Assembly: GCA_036001245.1 (NCBI GenBank)
Contig: DASYUL010000060.1
Location: 1 to 32,187, forward strand
Source: Gp7-AA6 sp036001245
GTDB lineage: Bacteria; Acidobacteriota; Thermoanaerobaculia; UBA5066; Gp7-AA6
Direction of reading: 5' to 3'
DNA: 32,187 nt
Shown: positions 7,673 to 14,811 of the stretch, piece after piece
Layout of the letters: the number at the start of each line of letters is the position of its first letter
Numbering within the stretch: the first letter of the stretch is position 1
Translations under genes and position numbers: made by a program
Notes under the pieces: generated by a model
Database searches by the model: none
Told to the model about the DNA's origin: nothing
Seen by the model: only the letters and a program-made list of their open reading frames with translations

Positions 7673-9349
7673 CTACCGCTTCTTGCGGAGGAAGTTCAAC
7701 TCCTGCTCGAAGCCGGGGAGGATCGCCTTGACGAACGCGTTCTCGATGATCTTCCCGAGGATCTGCCAGATACTCGAGTTGGGATTGCCGACCGGGCCGG
7801 AGATCTGCGCGACCGTCGCGACCTGGTCCTTCTTCTTGTTCCGGAGGAGATCCCCGAGCCCCTCGACCACGCCTTCGTAGAGCTTTTTGAAGAAGGGCTT
7901 CTTCGCGTCCTGCTTCGGGTCGTAGATATTCAGGTCCTTGAAGATCGGCTTGACGTAGCCGGTGATGTACCCGTTCTTGATCCGGATCTGCGAGTACACC
8001 GACATGACGCCCCCGACGACGTCCAACTTGGCGTAGGCGCGCCAGACGTCGTTCAAGGCCGTCATCTGGGTGCCCTCGATCTTGACGTCCAGATCGAGAT
8101 CGGGACCGGCCTTCTCGGGCCGATAGCTCGCGCGGGCACTGACCGCACCGGAGCCCACGAACCGGCCGGTGAGCGTGGCCCGAGCGGGGCCCTGCTCGAA
8201 GTGGTTCGAGAGGTTCGTGACGTCGAGGTTGGCGCCGGAAACGAAGATCCGATACGGCGGATTCTTCACCTGATTGACGATCCCGAGGTTGCTGTTCTTC
8301 ACGTGGAACTGGTCGAGGCGCACGAGGAGACCCGGCTTGTTGCTCGCCTTGTCGACCACGCGGGTCACCTTCATGGCGGATTCGGTCGCCCTCGGGGCGG
8401 AGTGGATGTAGTCGAACCGGACGCGGTCGATCACGACGTCCTCCACGTGCGCCACCTTGATCGTCGGCGCGTACTCGACGCGTCCATGGCTCGAGAGGAA
8501 TCCGTCGCGGATCGACATGTTCGCGCGCTGCAGGATCGGCCGGAAGTAGTCGAGCGGGACCTGATCCAGCGTGAACAGCGTGTTGAAGCCGAAGTGCGGC
8601 TGGGCCAGGAAGTTCGCGTGTCCGTCGAACTCAGCCCGGCCGGTCCCGAATACGACTCCTTCCGCGTGAACCGGCGAGGGGTAGACGCGTTCCCTGGAAC
8701 GAATGTTCCGGATGTTGTTGGCGCGGAAGAAGAGGTGCGTCACCTTCAACGGTCGATCGGGATCCTTGTCGAGGTAAGTAAAAGACCCGTCATTCACCTG
8801 GAACAGGTTGATCTTCAGCGGATAGATCGCGTAGGCCGCTTCCTGCCACCCCTTCTCGTGGACCGGGACCGGATCGCTCGCCTCCTTCCGCAGCTGCGGC
8901 AGGTTGAGGTAGATCTGCGGCTGGTCGAACTCGAAGTCCGAGACGAGCTTCAGCTTGAGGAGCTCGCTCCACTGGACGCTCGCCTTCAATCGCGGAATGA
9001 GAGCGACCGGGGGAGTGGGATACGCGTCCTGGCTGACCGTGACGTTGTGCAGGATCACCGAGAAACCGAAGATGTTGAAGTCGAGATCCTGAATGTGCGC
9101 GGTGTACCCGGTGAGCTTCTGGTTGATGTCCTTTTCCATCGCGCGCCGCATCGGCTCGTCGACGAAGAACGAGGCGATGATGACGAGAAGGACGAGCGCG
9201 AGGAGGATTCCGAGCAGCTGAAGGGTGTGCTTCGAGAAGTGGAACGCCGCGTGACCGACCTTGCCGCGAAACGTCTCGTGCTTTCGATGGTCGTGCCTGC
9301 GGGGGTGTTCTTTCGGTTGCTCGCGGTGTTCCGGGGACGGGGCGCTCAT
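7673..9349 (-). CDS. DUF748 (AsmA-like) envelope protein
   Basis: A 558-aa protein. The start at 9349 is chosen because GGAGG lies 6 nt upstream and the protein then begins with a short His/Lys/Arg-rich cytoplasmic tail. The frame is open much further upstream, but that would run antisense through the NUDIX gene. One transmembrane helix spans about residues 42-62 (LLGILLALVLLVIIASFFV). The rest is a long beta-rich periplasmic region with the DUF748 hallmark FDEPMRRAMEKDIN-like entry and DLDFNIFGFSVILHNVTVSQD, relating it to AsmA-family bridge-like proteins implicated in outer-membrane lipid homeostasis. The C-terminus has a KKLYEGVVEGLGDLL helix and a basic end. No operon partner is evident. 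The specific cargo is unknown. Confidence 0.85.
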   Translation of the reverse strand: MSAPSPEHREQPKEHPRRHDHRKHETFRGKVGHAAFHFSKHTLQLLGILLALVLLVIIASFFVDEPMRRAMEKDINQKLTGYTAHIQDLDFNIFGFSVILHNVTVSQDAYPTPPVALIPRLKASVQWSELLKLKLVSDFEFDQPQIYLNLPQLRKEASDPVPVHEKGWQEAAYAIYPLKINLFQVNDGSFTYLDKDPDRPLKVTHLFFRANNIRNIRSRERVYPSPVHAEGVVFGTGRAEFDGHANFLAQPHFGFNTLFTLDQVPLDYFRPILQRANMSIRDGFLSSHGRVEYAPTIKVAHVEDVVIDRVRFDYIHSAPRATESAMKVTRVVDKASNKPGLLVRLDQFHVKNSNLGIVNQVKNPPYRIFVSGANLDVTNLSNHFEQGPARATLTGRFVGSGAVSARASYRPEKAGPDLDLDVKIEGTQMTALNDVWRAYAKLDVVGGVMSVYSQIRIKNGYITGYVKPIFKDLNIYDPKQDAKKPFFKKLYEGVVEGLGDLLRNKKKDQVATVAQISGPVGNPNSSIWQILGKIIENAFVKAILPGFEQELNFLRKKR

Positions 9350-9422
9350 GCGGTCCTCCGCTCCAAAACGGCGCAATCCACGTGCCAGTTTCGAGAGGGA
9401 TCGACGGGCGTAACCTGTTGGC

Positions 9423-9944
9423 ATGACGAGCGAAGTCCTCTTCCGAGGCCAGCACCTTCTCTTCTGTCGGCGGCGGGGGTGGGAGTACGTGGAGCACCGC
9501 ACCGCGAAGGAATCGGTCATGGTGGTCGCGGTGACGGGCGACGCCCGAATCGTCCTCGTGGAAGAGCTTCGGCCGGCCGTCGACTCGGCGGTCGTCTGTC
9601 TGCCGGCGGGACTCGTCGGCGACGAGGGCCCCGAAGACCGCGAGAGCGCCGCGCGGCGCGAGCTCTCCGAGGAGACCGGTTGGAAGGCGGCCGGGCTCGA
9701 GCTCCTCGGCCGCGGGCCCGGATCCGCCGGCATGTCGTCGGAGATCGTGAACTTTTATCTCGCGCGGGACGTTCGTCTCGCGGGCGAGCAGGGAGCGCGT
9801 GAGAAAGAGCAGATCCACGTGCACGTCGTGCCTCTTCGCGATCTCATGCGTTGGGCGAGCGAGCGGGAGGCGGAAGGAACGCTCATCGACCCGAAGGTCT
9901 GGGCGGGCGTCTACCTGGCGCAGGCGCGCGGATCTCTCCCGTGA
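9423..9944 (+). CDS. NUDIX hydrolase, ADP-ribose pyrophosphatase-like
   Basis: A 173-aa protein with a NUDIX box near residues 61-86: PAGLVGDEG, then the conserved E, RREL and SEETGW. The metal-binding RExxEE core is intact, while the segment between the first Gly and the distal Glu is two residues longer than the textbook Gx5E spacing. The context (VEELRPAVD, PAGLVG, then a G-S-A-G-M-S-S-E loop) resembles ADP-ribose/ADP-sugar pyrophosphatases, which hydrolyse the pyrophosphate of nucleoside diphosphate sugars. The stop overlaps the GTG start of the downstream HAD gene by 4 bp, indicating translational coupling and perhaps a two-step clean-up of a phosphorylated metabolite. Substrate is inferred only at family level. 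Confidence 0.88.
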   Translation: MTSEVLFRGQHLLFCRRRGWEYVEHRTAKESVMVVAVTGDARIVLVEELRPAVDSAVVCLPAGLVGDEGPEDRESAARRELSEETGWKAAGLELLGRGPGSAGMSSEIVNFYLARDVRLAGEQGAREKEQIHVHVVPLRDLMRWASEREAEGTLIDPKVWAGVYLAQARGSLP

Positions 9945-10606
9945 CTCGCCGCTACGACCTCGTCACTTTCGACTGCTACGGGACGCTGATCGACTGGGAA
10001 GACGGCATCGCGTCGGCATTCGTGCGGGAAGCCGCGGAGGACGGCGTCGTTCTCGACCGCGCGCGGATTCTCGCGGCGTACCACGAGCTCGAGCCGGAGA
10101 TCGAGGCGACGGAGTACCGCGCCTACCGCGACGTTCTCGCAGCGACCGCGATGCGCGTCGCTCAGAGGCTCGGCTGGCCGCTGACGGGGGAGCGAACGCG
10201 CTTTCTGCCCGACTCGCTGCCGGGATGGAAGCCTTTTCCCGACACGAATCCGGCGCTCGAACGCCTCGCCGCGGCCGGCCACCGTCTCGGCATCCTCTCG
10301 AACGTGGACGACGACCTGCTCGGCGAGACGCGCCGGCACTTCCCGGTCGCCTTCGACATCGTCGTGACGGCGCAGCAGGTCGGGTCATACAAGCCGGCGC
10401 ACGGTCATTTTCTCGAGGCGCTCCGGCGCATCGGCAGCGATCGATGGCTCCATGCGGCCCAGAGCTTCTTTCACGACGTCGTTCCGGCGCGCGAGCTCGG
10501 CATCGCGGTGGCGTGGATCAACCGGAAGGCGGAACGTCCCACCGGAGACGTCGCAGCGGACGTCGAGCTTCGAAACCTGACGGAGCTCGCGGAACTCCTA
10601 GGATGA
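9941..10606 (+). CDS. HAD-superfamily hydrolase (haloacid dehalogenase type II-like)
   Basis: A 221-aa protein using the GTG at 9941, which overlaps the TGA of the NUDIX gene (GTGA). This start places FDCYGTLIDW at residues 10-19 with the catalytic aspartate D11. Downstream are the motif II serine (LGILSNVDDD), the motif III lysine (SYKPAHGHF) and motif IV (FHDVVPARELGIAVAWINR). An aromatic residue replaces the usual Asp in DxDGT (DCYGT), as in (S)-2-haloacid dehalogenases and some phosphatases, so a dehalogenase or phosphatase role are both possible. Coupling with the NUDIX hydrolase favours a housekeeping phosphatase. The 3' end overlaps the convergent P450 gene by 9 bp. Confidence 0.88.
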   Translation: MTRRYDLVTFDCYGTLIDWEDGIASAFVREAAEDGVVLDRARILAAYHELEPEIEATEYRAYRDVLAATAMRVAQRLGWPLTGERTRFLPDSLPGWKPFPDTNPALERLAAAGHRLGILSNVDDDLLGETRRHFPVAFDIVVTAQQVGSYKPAHGHFLEALRRIGSDRWLHAAQSFFHDVVPARELGIAVAWINRKAERPTGDVAADVELRNLTELAELLG

Positions 10607-12010
10607 GGCCGGCGTCTCGCGCAGGTCGCCTCCGCCGCTCTCGCGTTCGCCGACGGGCATCGGCTGCCGGCGCGAGAGCTTCATCCAGACGCCTCCCTCG
10701 GGGCGAAGCGTGATCGAAGGAAACGGGATGATCTGCGCCTCGGAGGTTCTCTCGAGACGGTAGCGGCGCGCGACCGTTGCGAGGATCAGCACGGCTTCCA
10801 TCGTCGCGAATCGGTCGCCGATGCAGACGCGCGGCCCACCCCCGAACGGCATGTACGCAAAGCGGGGAAGCCGCGCGCCGAGCCCGTCGAGCCAGCGCTC
10901 GGGAAGGAACTTCTCCGGACTCGCGAACCAGCGGGCATTGCGATGCATGACCCAGGGGCTCAGGAACACCGTCGCGCCCGCGGGAATCCGCCAGCCTCCG
11001 ATCTCGCAGTCGGCGAGCGCCTCGCGCCCGAGGACGTAAGCGGGCGGATACAGGCGGATCGCCTCCTTCACGACGGCGTCGGCGAAGGGGAGATTCGGGA
11101 GATCGTCGACGGTGGCTGGGCGGCGGTCGAGCTGGTCGAAGAGCTCCTTGACCAGCCGATCCCGCACCAGCGGATGCTGCGCGAGAAGGTGCAGCGTCCA
11201 GGAGAGGGCGATCGCGGTCGTCTCGTGTCCCGCGAGGAAGATCGTGACGAGCTCGTCGCGAAGCTCTCCGTCGGACATTGCGTTGCCGTCGTCGTCCCGC
11301 GCCGACATGAGCATCGAGAGAAGGTCGCCGTGGTCGCGGGGGTCCGCGCGCCGTTCCGCGAGGATCCGGAAGACGAGCCGCTCGAGGCGACGGACGCCCC
11401 ACCGGTACCGCAGGTTTCCCGGCGTCGGAATCCAGTCGGGGATCTTGAACGGACGACGAAAGCGAGCGGCGATCTCGCGGAGCACGATTTCGAAAGCGCG
11501 GCCGAGCTCGTCCACGTCGCGCTCGACGTCGGCGTCGAAAAGCGTCTTCGAGACGATCTCCATCGTCACCCGCATCATGTCTTCGTGGACGTTTCGGACT
11601 TCGCCGTCGCGCCAGCCGTCGACGAGGCGGTCGGTGTAGCCGACCATGACGCCCCCGTACGCGGCGATGCGATCCGGATGGAAAGCGGGCGCCGCGAGGC
11701 GTCGTTGCCGCAGCCAGAATTCGCCTTCGCTCGTCAGAAGACCGGTTCCGAAGATCGCCGTGACGTGACGCCAGAAGAAACGGTGTTTGACGAAGTTCTC
11801 GCGCTGCTTGCGCAGGACTTCGTCGATCAGGTCGGGATGATTCAGGAGATAGGCGTCGTATTTCCCGAGGCGCAGGCGTGTGACGTCGCCGTACTCACCC
11901 GCGCAGAACGTCAGGAACCCGAGGACGTCGTGCGCGAACTCCGGCAGGTTACCGAGGAAGAACCGTCCGGGCGGGCCGGGAGGCTTGGGGTCAGGCGTGT
12001 ACTTTGGCAT
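10598..12010 (-). CDS. Cytochrome P450
   Basis: A 470-aa soluble P450. It has a proline-rich start (PPGPPG), the I-helix oxygen-activation motif AGHETT at 260-265, the K-helix ExxR (EAIR, 316-319), the PERW meander and the heme-binding loop FGGGPRVCIG with the thiolate ligand C396. Length and the MPKYTPDPKPPG lead suggest a CYP102/CYP110-like class accepting fatty-acid or terpenoid-like substrates, but the substrate is not deducible. No reductase or ferredoxin gene is adjacent. The ATG and the first few codons lie inside an inverted repeat (11989-12045), so the native 5' end may have been replaced or extended by the repeat. It lies downstream of udgX on the same strand with 40 bp between them. 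Confidence 0.93.
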   Translation of the reverse strand: MPKYTPDPKPPGPPGRFFLGNLPEFAHDVLGFLTFCAGEYGDVTRLRLGKYDAYLLNHPDLIDEVLRKQRENFVKHRFFWRHVTAIFGTGLLTSEGEFWLRQRRLAAPAFHPDRIAAYGGVMVGYTDRLVDGWRDGEVRNVHEDMMRVTMEIVSKTLFDADVERDVDELGRAFEIVLREIAARFRRPFKIPDWIPTPGNLRYRWGVRRLERLVFRILAERRADPRDHGDLLSMLMSARDDDGNAMSDGELRDELVTIFLAGHETTAIALSWTLHLLAQHPLVRDRLVKELFDQLDRRPATVDDLPNLPFADAVVKEAIRLYPPAYVLGREALADCEIGGWRIPAGATVFLSPWVMHRNARWFASPEKFLPERWLDGLGARLPRFAYMPFGGGPRVCIGDRFATMEAVLILATVARRYRLERTSEAQIIPFPSITLRPEGGVWMKLSRRQPMPVGERESGGGDLRETPASS

Positions 12011-12045
12011 TACCGTGCGTCTAATACCTAACTACACGCCTGACC
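11989..12045. repeat. Intergenic inverted repeat between udgX and the P450 gene
   Basis: A perfect 13-bp inverted repeat: arm GGTCAGGCGTGTA at 11989-12001 and its complement at 12033-12045, separated by 31 bp. The right arm ends 5 nt after the udgX stop codon (minus-strand reading) and the left arm encodes residues 4-7 of the P450. There is no T-run, so a terminator is unlikely. It looks like a REP-type mobile palindrome and differs in sequence from the GCGGG-framed family at 18-21 kb. Confidence 0.7.
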
Positions 12046-12050
12046 TCAAC

Positions 12051-13079
12051 TCACGTTCCGACGCGAAGGTCTCCCGAGCGAATCTCCCTCGTCACGAGGC
12101 GGAGGTCGGAAACGAGCATCCCGTAGAGGCGCTCCTGCCCCGCGGAGTCTTCCGCGCGGAGGACGGCCGAAGGGTGCAGCGTCGCCATCGCCTTGGGCGC
12201 CCATCCCGTGCCGGTCATGATCTGGCCCCGCTGTTTCATGATCCGGAAGTCGGCGCCGAGGAGCGCCTTCGCCGCGGTACCTCCGAGGCAGACGAGCATC
12301 TCCGGTCGGATGAGCGCGAGCTCGGCCTCGAGCCAGGGCCGGCACGCGCCGATCTCGACGGTCCCGGGCGTCTGATGGATGCGGCGCCTCGGCGTCCGGG
12401 TGAACTTGAAGTGCTTCACCACGTTCGTCACGTAGACGTCGCTGCGTGGCAGGTTCGCGTCGACGAGCGCGCGAGAGAGGACTTCGCCCGCCGGGCCGAC
12501 GAACGGCGCGCCTTGGATGTCCTCCTGGTCGCCGGGCGCCTCGCCGACCAAGATCGCCCGAGCGGCTTGCGGCCCCCTGCCGAAGACGGTCTGGGTTGCG
12601 TCGCGATAGAGGTCGCACCCCTGGCAGGACGCGGCGGCGTCGCGGAGCTCGTCGAGCTCTCTCGCGTCTTTCGGAACGAATTGGCCGGCGCCCGGCGTGC
12701 GCGCCGCCAGGTCCGCGTCGCTGATGTGTTTCGCAAGCCGCTTCAGGCGCGCGACGTCGGGGTCGGAATCGGAAGCGAGGGCGTCCGGCGCGCTGCCGCG
12801 CGCGATCTTCCAGAGGACGGAGTAGAGGAGACGCCAGCGTTCGGGATCCGTGTGACGAGCCGCCGCGCCCGCGATGTCCACGAACGCGCGCGGAACGCGG
12901 AAATCGGCTCCGGCCTCCGACGCCCCGGGCGGCTCTGCGACGACGACCGTCTCGAAGAGACCACCCTGTTTCGCGGCCTCTCGCCAGAGGACCTGATCGG
13001 GAGCAATGCCCTCCGAGAGCAGTTTCCGGGCCGCCGCGCGCCAGCTTTCGAGCGTCGGCTGGATGACGACGTCTCGCAC
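12051..13079 (-). CDS. udgX: UdgX-type uracil-DNA glycosylase with partial DUF4130 N-terminus
   Basis: A 342-aa protein starting at GTG. Residues about 150-330 are a family 4-like uracil-DNA glycosylase with [4Fe-4S] ligands C152, C155, C246 and C264, motif A GEAPGDQED (179-187) and the C-terminal motif HPSAVLR (302-308). Between them is the UdgX signature loop: RRRIH at 231-235, with H235 the residue that in the characterised mycobacterial enzyme forms a covalent bond to the abasic site after uracil excision. The published loop is KRRIH; here the first residue is Arg. Residues 1-125 resemble only the N-terminal half of DUF4130, the domain usually found complete ahead of UdgX. It lies next to a restriction endonuclease and a toxin-antitoxin pair, consistent with a genome-protection role. 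Confidence 0.9.
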   Translation of the reverse strand: MRDVVIQPTLESWRAAARKLLSEGIAPDQVLWREAAKQGGLFETVVVAEPPGASEAGADFRVPRAFVDIAGAAARHTDPERWRLLYSVLWKIARGSAPDALASDSDPDVARLKRLAKHISDADLAARTPGAGQFVPKDARELDELRDAAASCQGCDLYRDATQTVFGRGPQAARAILVGEAPGDQEDIQGAPFVGPAGEVLSRALVDANLPRSDVYVTNVVKHFKFTRTPRRRIHQTPGTVEIGACRPWLEAELALIRPEMLVCLGGTAAKALLGADFRIMKQRGQIMTGTGWAPKAMATLHPSAVLRAEDSAGQERLYGMLVSDLRLVTREIRSGDLRVGT

Positions 13080-13132
13080 AAGCTGATGTTAGAACATGAA
13101 ACCTGTGACATTCTCTTGATATCTCGCGGTCG

Positions 13133-13720
13133 ATGACCGAGCAACGACATCATCCTCCGAGTCCGGCGCTCGAACTCGATTATCGGGTACGGCTTGCGGC
13201 CTTCGACTTTCTCAGGGAGCAACTGGCGGTCAAAGGTGAGGTTCTACCGAGGCAGGTCTTGGCGGCGGGGTTCGAGTTTCAAGGACAACGCGTACCGCTG
13301 ATCGGACCGCAAGGAATCTTCAAGCCCGCGATCCTTCCCGAGGTTCCACTGACGATAACAACTGTTCCCGTCATCGAAGGCAGAGCGCGTCCCTATGAAG
13401 ATGAGATCGGGTCCGATGGTTTGCTGAAATATCGCTATCGAGGGACCGATCCGCGGCATCGAGACAACGTCGGGTTGCGACTCGCAATGACTCGCCAGAC
13501 GCCTCTGATCTATCTCTATGGAGTAATACCAGGAGAATACCTGCCGAGGTGGCCGGTCTTTGTTGTGCGCGACGAGCCGGACGATCTCAGCTTCTCGATC
13601 GCCGTCGAGCAAGAAGGTGTGAACTCCGAATCAGTGGCTGAATACGATCTGTCGGCTGGTGCTGCGCTCGCCGCAACGCGCAGATACGCCACGCGGCTCT
13701 TCACACAACGAATGCATTAA
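13133..13720 (+). CDS. HNH-type restriction endonuclease, N-terminal part (gene interrupted by TAA)
   Basis: A 195-residue product that stops at TAA 13718-13720. It matches the N-terminal target-recognition region of stand-alone HNH restriction endonucleases: a helical start, GFEFQGQRVPLIGPQGIFKPAILPEVPLTI split into strands, a DEIGSDGLLKYRYRGTDPRHRDN segment, and WPVFVVRDEPDD. It lacks the catalytic HNH domain, which continues in the same frame straight after the stop. CAA to TAA (Gln to stop) is the simplest explanation, since the frame then reads QRMH-Q-VAFRQRVL. On its own this part could bind DNA but not cut it. Base composition is lower in GC than the neighbours, suggesting horizontal transfer. 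Promoter and ribosome-binding site are not obvious. Confidence 0.8.
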   Translation: MTEQRHHPPSPALELDYRVRLAAFDFLREQLAVKGEVLPRQVLAAGFEFQGQRVPLIGPQGIFKPAILPEVPLTITTVPVIEGRARPYEDEIGSDGLLKYRYRGTDPRHRDNVGLRLAMTRQTPLIYLYGVIPGEYLPRWPVFVVRDEPDDLSFSIAVEQEGVNSESVAEYDLSAGAALAATRRYATRLFTQRMH

Positions 13721-14092
13721 GTGGCCTTCCGGCAGCGCGTGCTTCGGGCCTATCGCGAGCGCTGCGCTGTTTGCCGCCTGACGCACAGAGAGCTGCTGGA
13801 TGCTGCGCACATATTGCCCGACGAGCATCCCAAAGGGGAGCCCATCGTCTCCAATGGACTGGCGCTCTGCAAGCTCCATCATGCCGCCTTCGATTCGTAC
13901 ATTCTCGGGGTTCGGCCCGATTTGACAGTCGAGATCCGCCTGGATGTCCTTCATGAGGGCGATGGCCCGATGCTGCGCCATGGGCTCCAAGGCTTTCAAG
14001 GGAGCCGAATCATCGTTCCGAGCTCCATGATGCAGCGACCGAAATCAGACTTTCTCGCCGAAAGATATGACCTCTTCAAGAAAGCGGTTTAG
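13721..14092 (+). CDS. HNH endonuclease catalytic part, downstream of the in-frame stop
   Basis: Continues in the same frame from the TAA; a GTG immediately follows the stop and could serve as start (stop-start coupling), giving 123 residues. The HNH domain is complete: zinc-type cysteines C15 and C18 (CAVC), H30 (DAAHI), N45 (SNGLALC) and the H53/H54 pair in LHHAAFD. Such domains are metal-dependent nucleases in type IV-like and stand-alone restriction enzymes. No Shine-Dalgarno sequence precedes the GTG. Either the two halves are made separately and reassociate, or the gene is a recent pseudogene. The intact HNH residues favour recent inactivation, phase-like silencing, or readthrough over long decay. 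It is followed by a toxin-antitoxin pair on the same strand. Confidence 0.75.
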   Translation: MAFRQRVLRAYRERCAVCRLTHRELLDAAHILPDEHPKGEPIVSNGLALCKLHHAAFDSYILGVRPDLTVEIRLDVLHEGDGPMLRHGLQGFQGSRIIVPSSMMQRPKSDFLAERYDLFKKAV

Positions 14093-14132
14093 GCTAGCTG
14101 GTGATTTGGTGCAGTGGTGATATCATGGCGCC

Positions 14133-14369
14133 ATGCCGCGCCTGACGATCACATTGACCCCGGAGAGGCATCGCGCCCTCAAAGAGACCGCCGCGCGAAC
14201 GAACCGGTCTATTCGCAGTCTCGTCGAAGAAAGCCTTGACGCCTACGGCGTCAAGACGCTGAGCGAAGCAGCATCACTGGTCCAGAGGGCCCGGGAGCGC
14301 TCGCGGCTCACGGAAGCCGAAGCCCTTCGACTCGCAAAGGCGGAGACCCGGTCTCAACGCAGACGGTGA
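14133..14369 (+). CDS. Ribbon-helix-helix antitoxin of a PIN-toxin pair
   Basis: A 78-aa protein. The first ~45 residues form a ribbon-helix-helix DNA-binding unit: beta strand RLTITLTPERHRAL, helix KETAARTNRSIRSLVEESLDAY. The remaining basic, helical tail (about 46-78) would be the toxin-neutralising segment. Antitoxins of this type bind their own promoter as dimers and neutralise the toxin by direct contact. The stop overlaps the toxin start by 4 bp (GTGA), the standard antitoxin-first order. Its promoter should lie in the short gap 14093-14132, which contains a repeated TGGTGAT. Confidence 0.82.
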   Translation: MPRLTITLTPERHRALKETAARTNRSIRSLVEESLDAYGVKTLSEAASLVQRARERSRLTEAEALRLAKAETRSQRRR

Positions 14370-14785
14370 GCCCGCCGCTCGCCGTGGTCGACACGAACGT
14401 CGTCGTGAGCGGTCTCCTGACTCTCCGATCGGAGTCGCCGACGGCGCTCATCCTGGATGGCATGTTACAAGCCCGTTTCCGGTTCCTGCTCTCAGCGGCA
14501 ATCCTCGCGGAATACCGGTCGGTTCTCCTCCGACCGAGGATCCGATCGAGACATCGGCTGACGGAAAAAGAGATCGATCTGATCCTGACGGAGATTGCCG
14601 TCAACGCCGCGTTTCGAGAGTCAGTGCCCGGGCGGCCGAACCCGGTCGGTGACGATCACCTCCGGGCGCTTCTCGAAGTCGTACCGGATAGCGTGCTCGT
14701 CACCGGTGATCGCCCCCTCTTCGCGGACTTGTGCACTCGAAGCCGGGTGCTCTCACCGAGGGAATTCGTCGCTCTCCTCGTTTGA
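14366..14785 (+). CDS. PIN-domain ribonuclease toxin (COG1569-like)
   Basis: A 139-aa PIN-fold nuclease starting at GTG, overlapping the antitoxin stop by 4 bp. The acidic metal-binding residues of PIN domains are in place: D9 in VVDTNVVVSG, E49 in AAILAEYRSVL, D96/D97 in VGDDHLRALL, and D115 in LVTGDRPLF. These toxins cleave RNA (often tRNA or mRNA) when the antitoxin is degraded. It is the last gene of the accessory patch and is convergent with the kinase gene that ends 27 bp downstream. Nothing in the sequence suggests inactivation. Confidence 0.88.
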   Translation: MSPPLAVVDTNVVVSGLLTLRSESPTALILDGMLQARFRFLLSAAILAEYRSVLLRPRIRSRHRLTEKEIDLILTEIAVNAAFRESVPGRPNPVGDDHLRALLEVVPDSVLVTGDRPLFADLCTRSRVLSPREFVALLV

Positions 14786-14811
14786 AGCAGCGACCGGGGC
14801 GCCTTCCGGCT

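Noticed and set aside
9350..9733. Upstream extension of the DUF748 gene
   Set aside because: The extension is Ser/Arg-rich, antisense to the NUDIX gene, and a good ribosome-binding site precedes the ATG at 9349.
13080..14785. Prophage or integron origin of the accessory patch
   Set aside because: No integrase, att-like direct repeat or tRNA border was seen; composition alone only suggests transfer.
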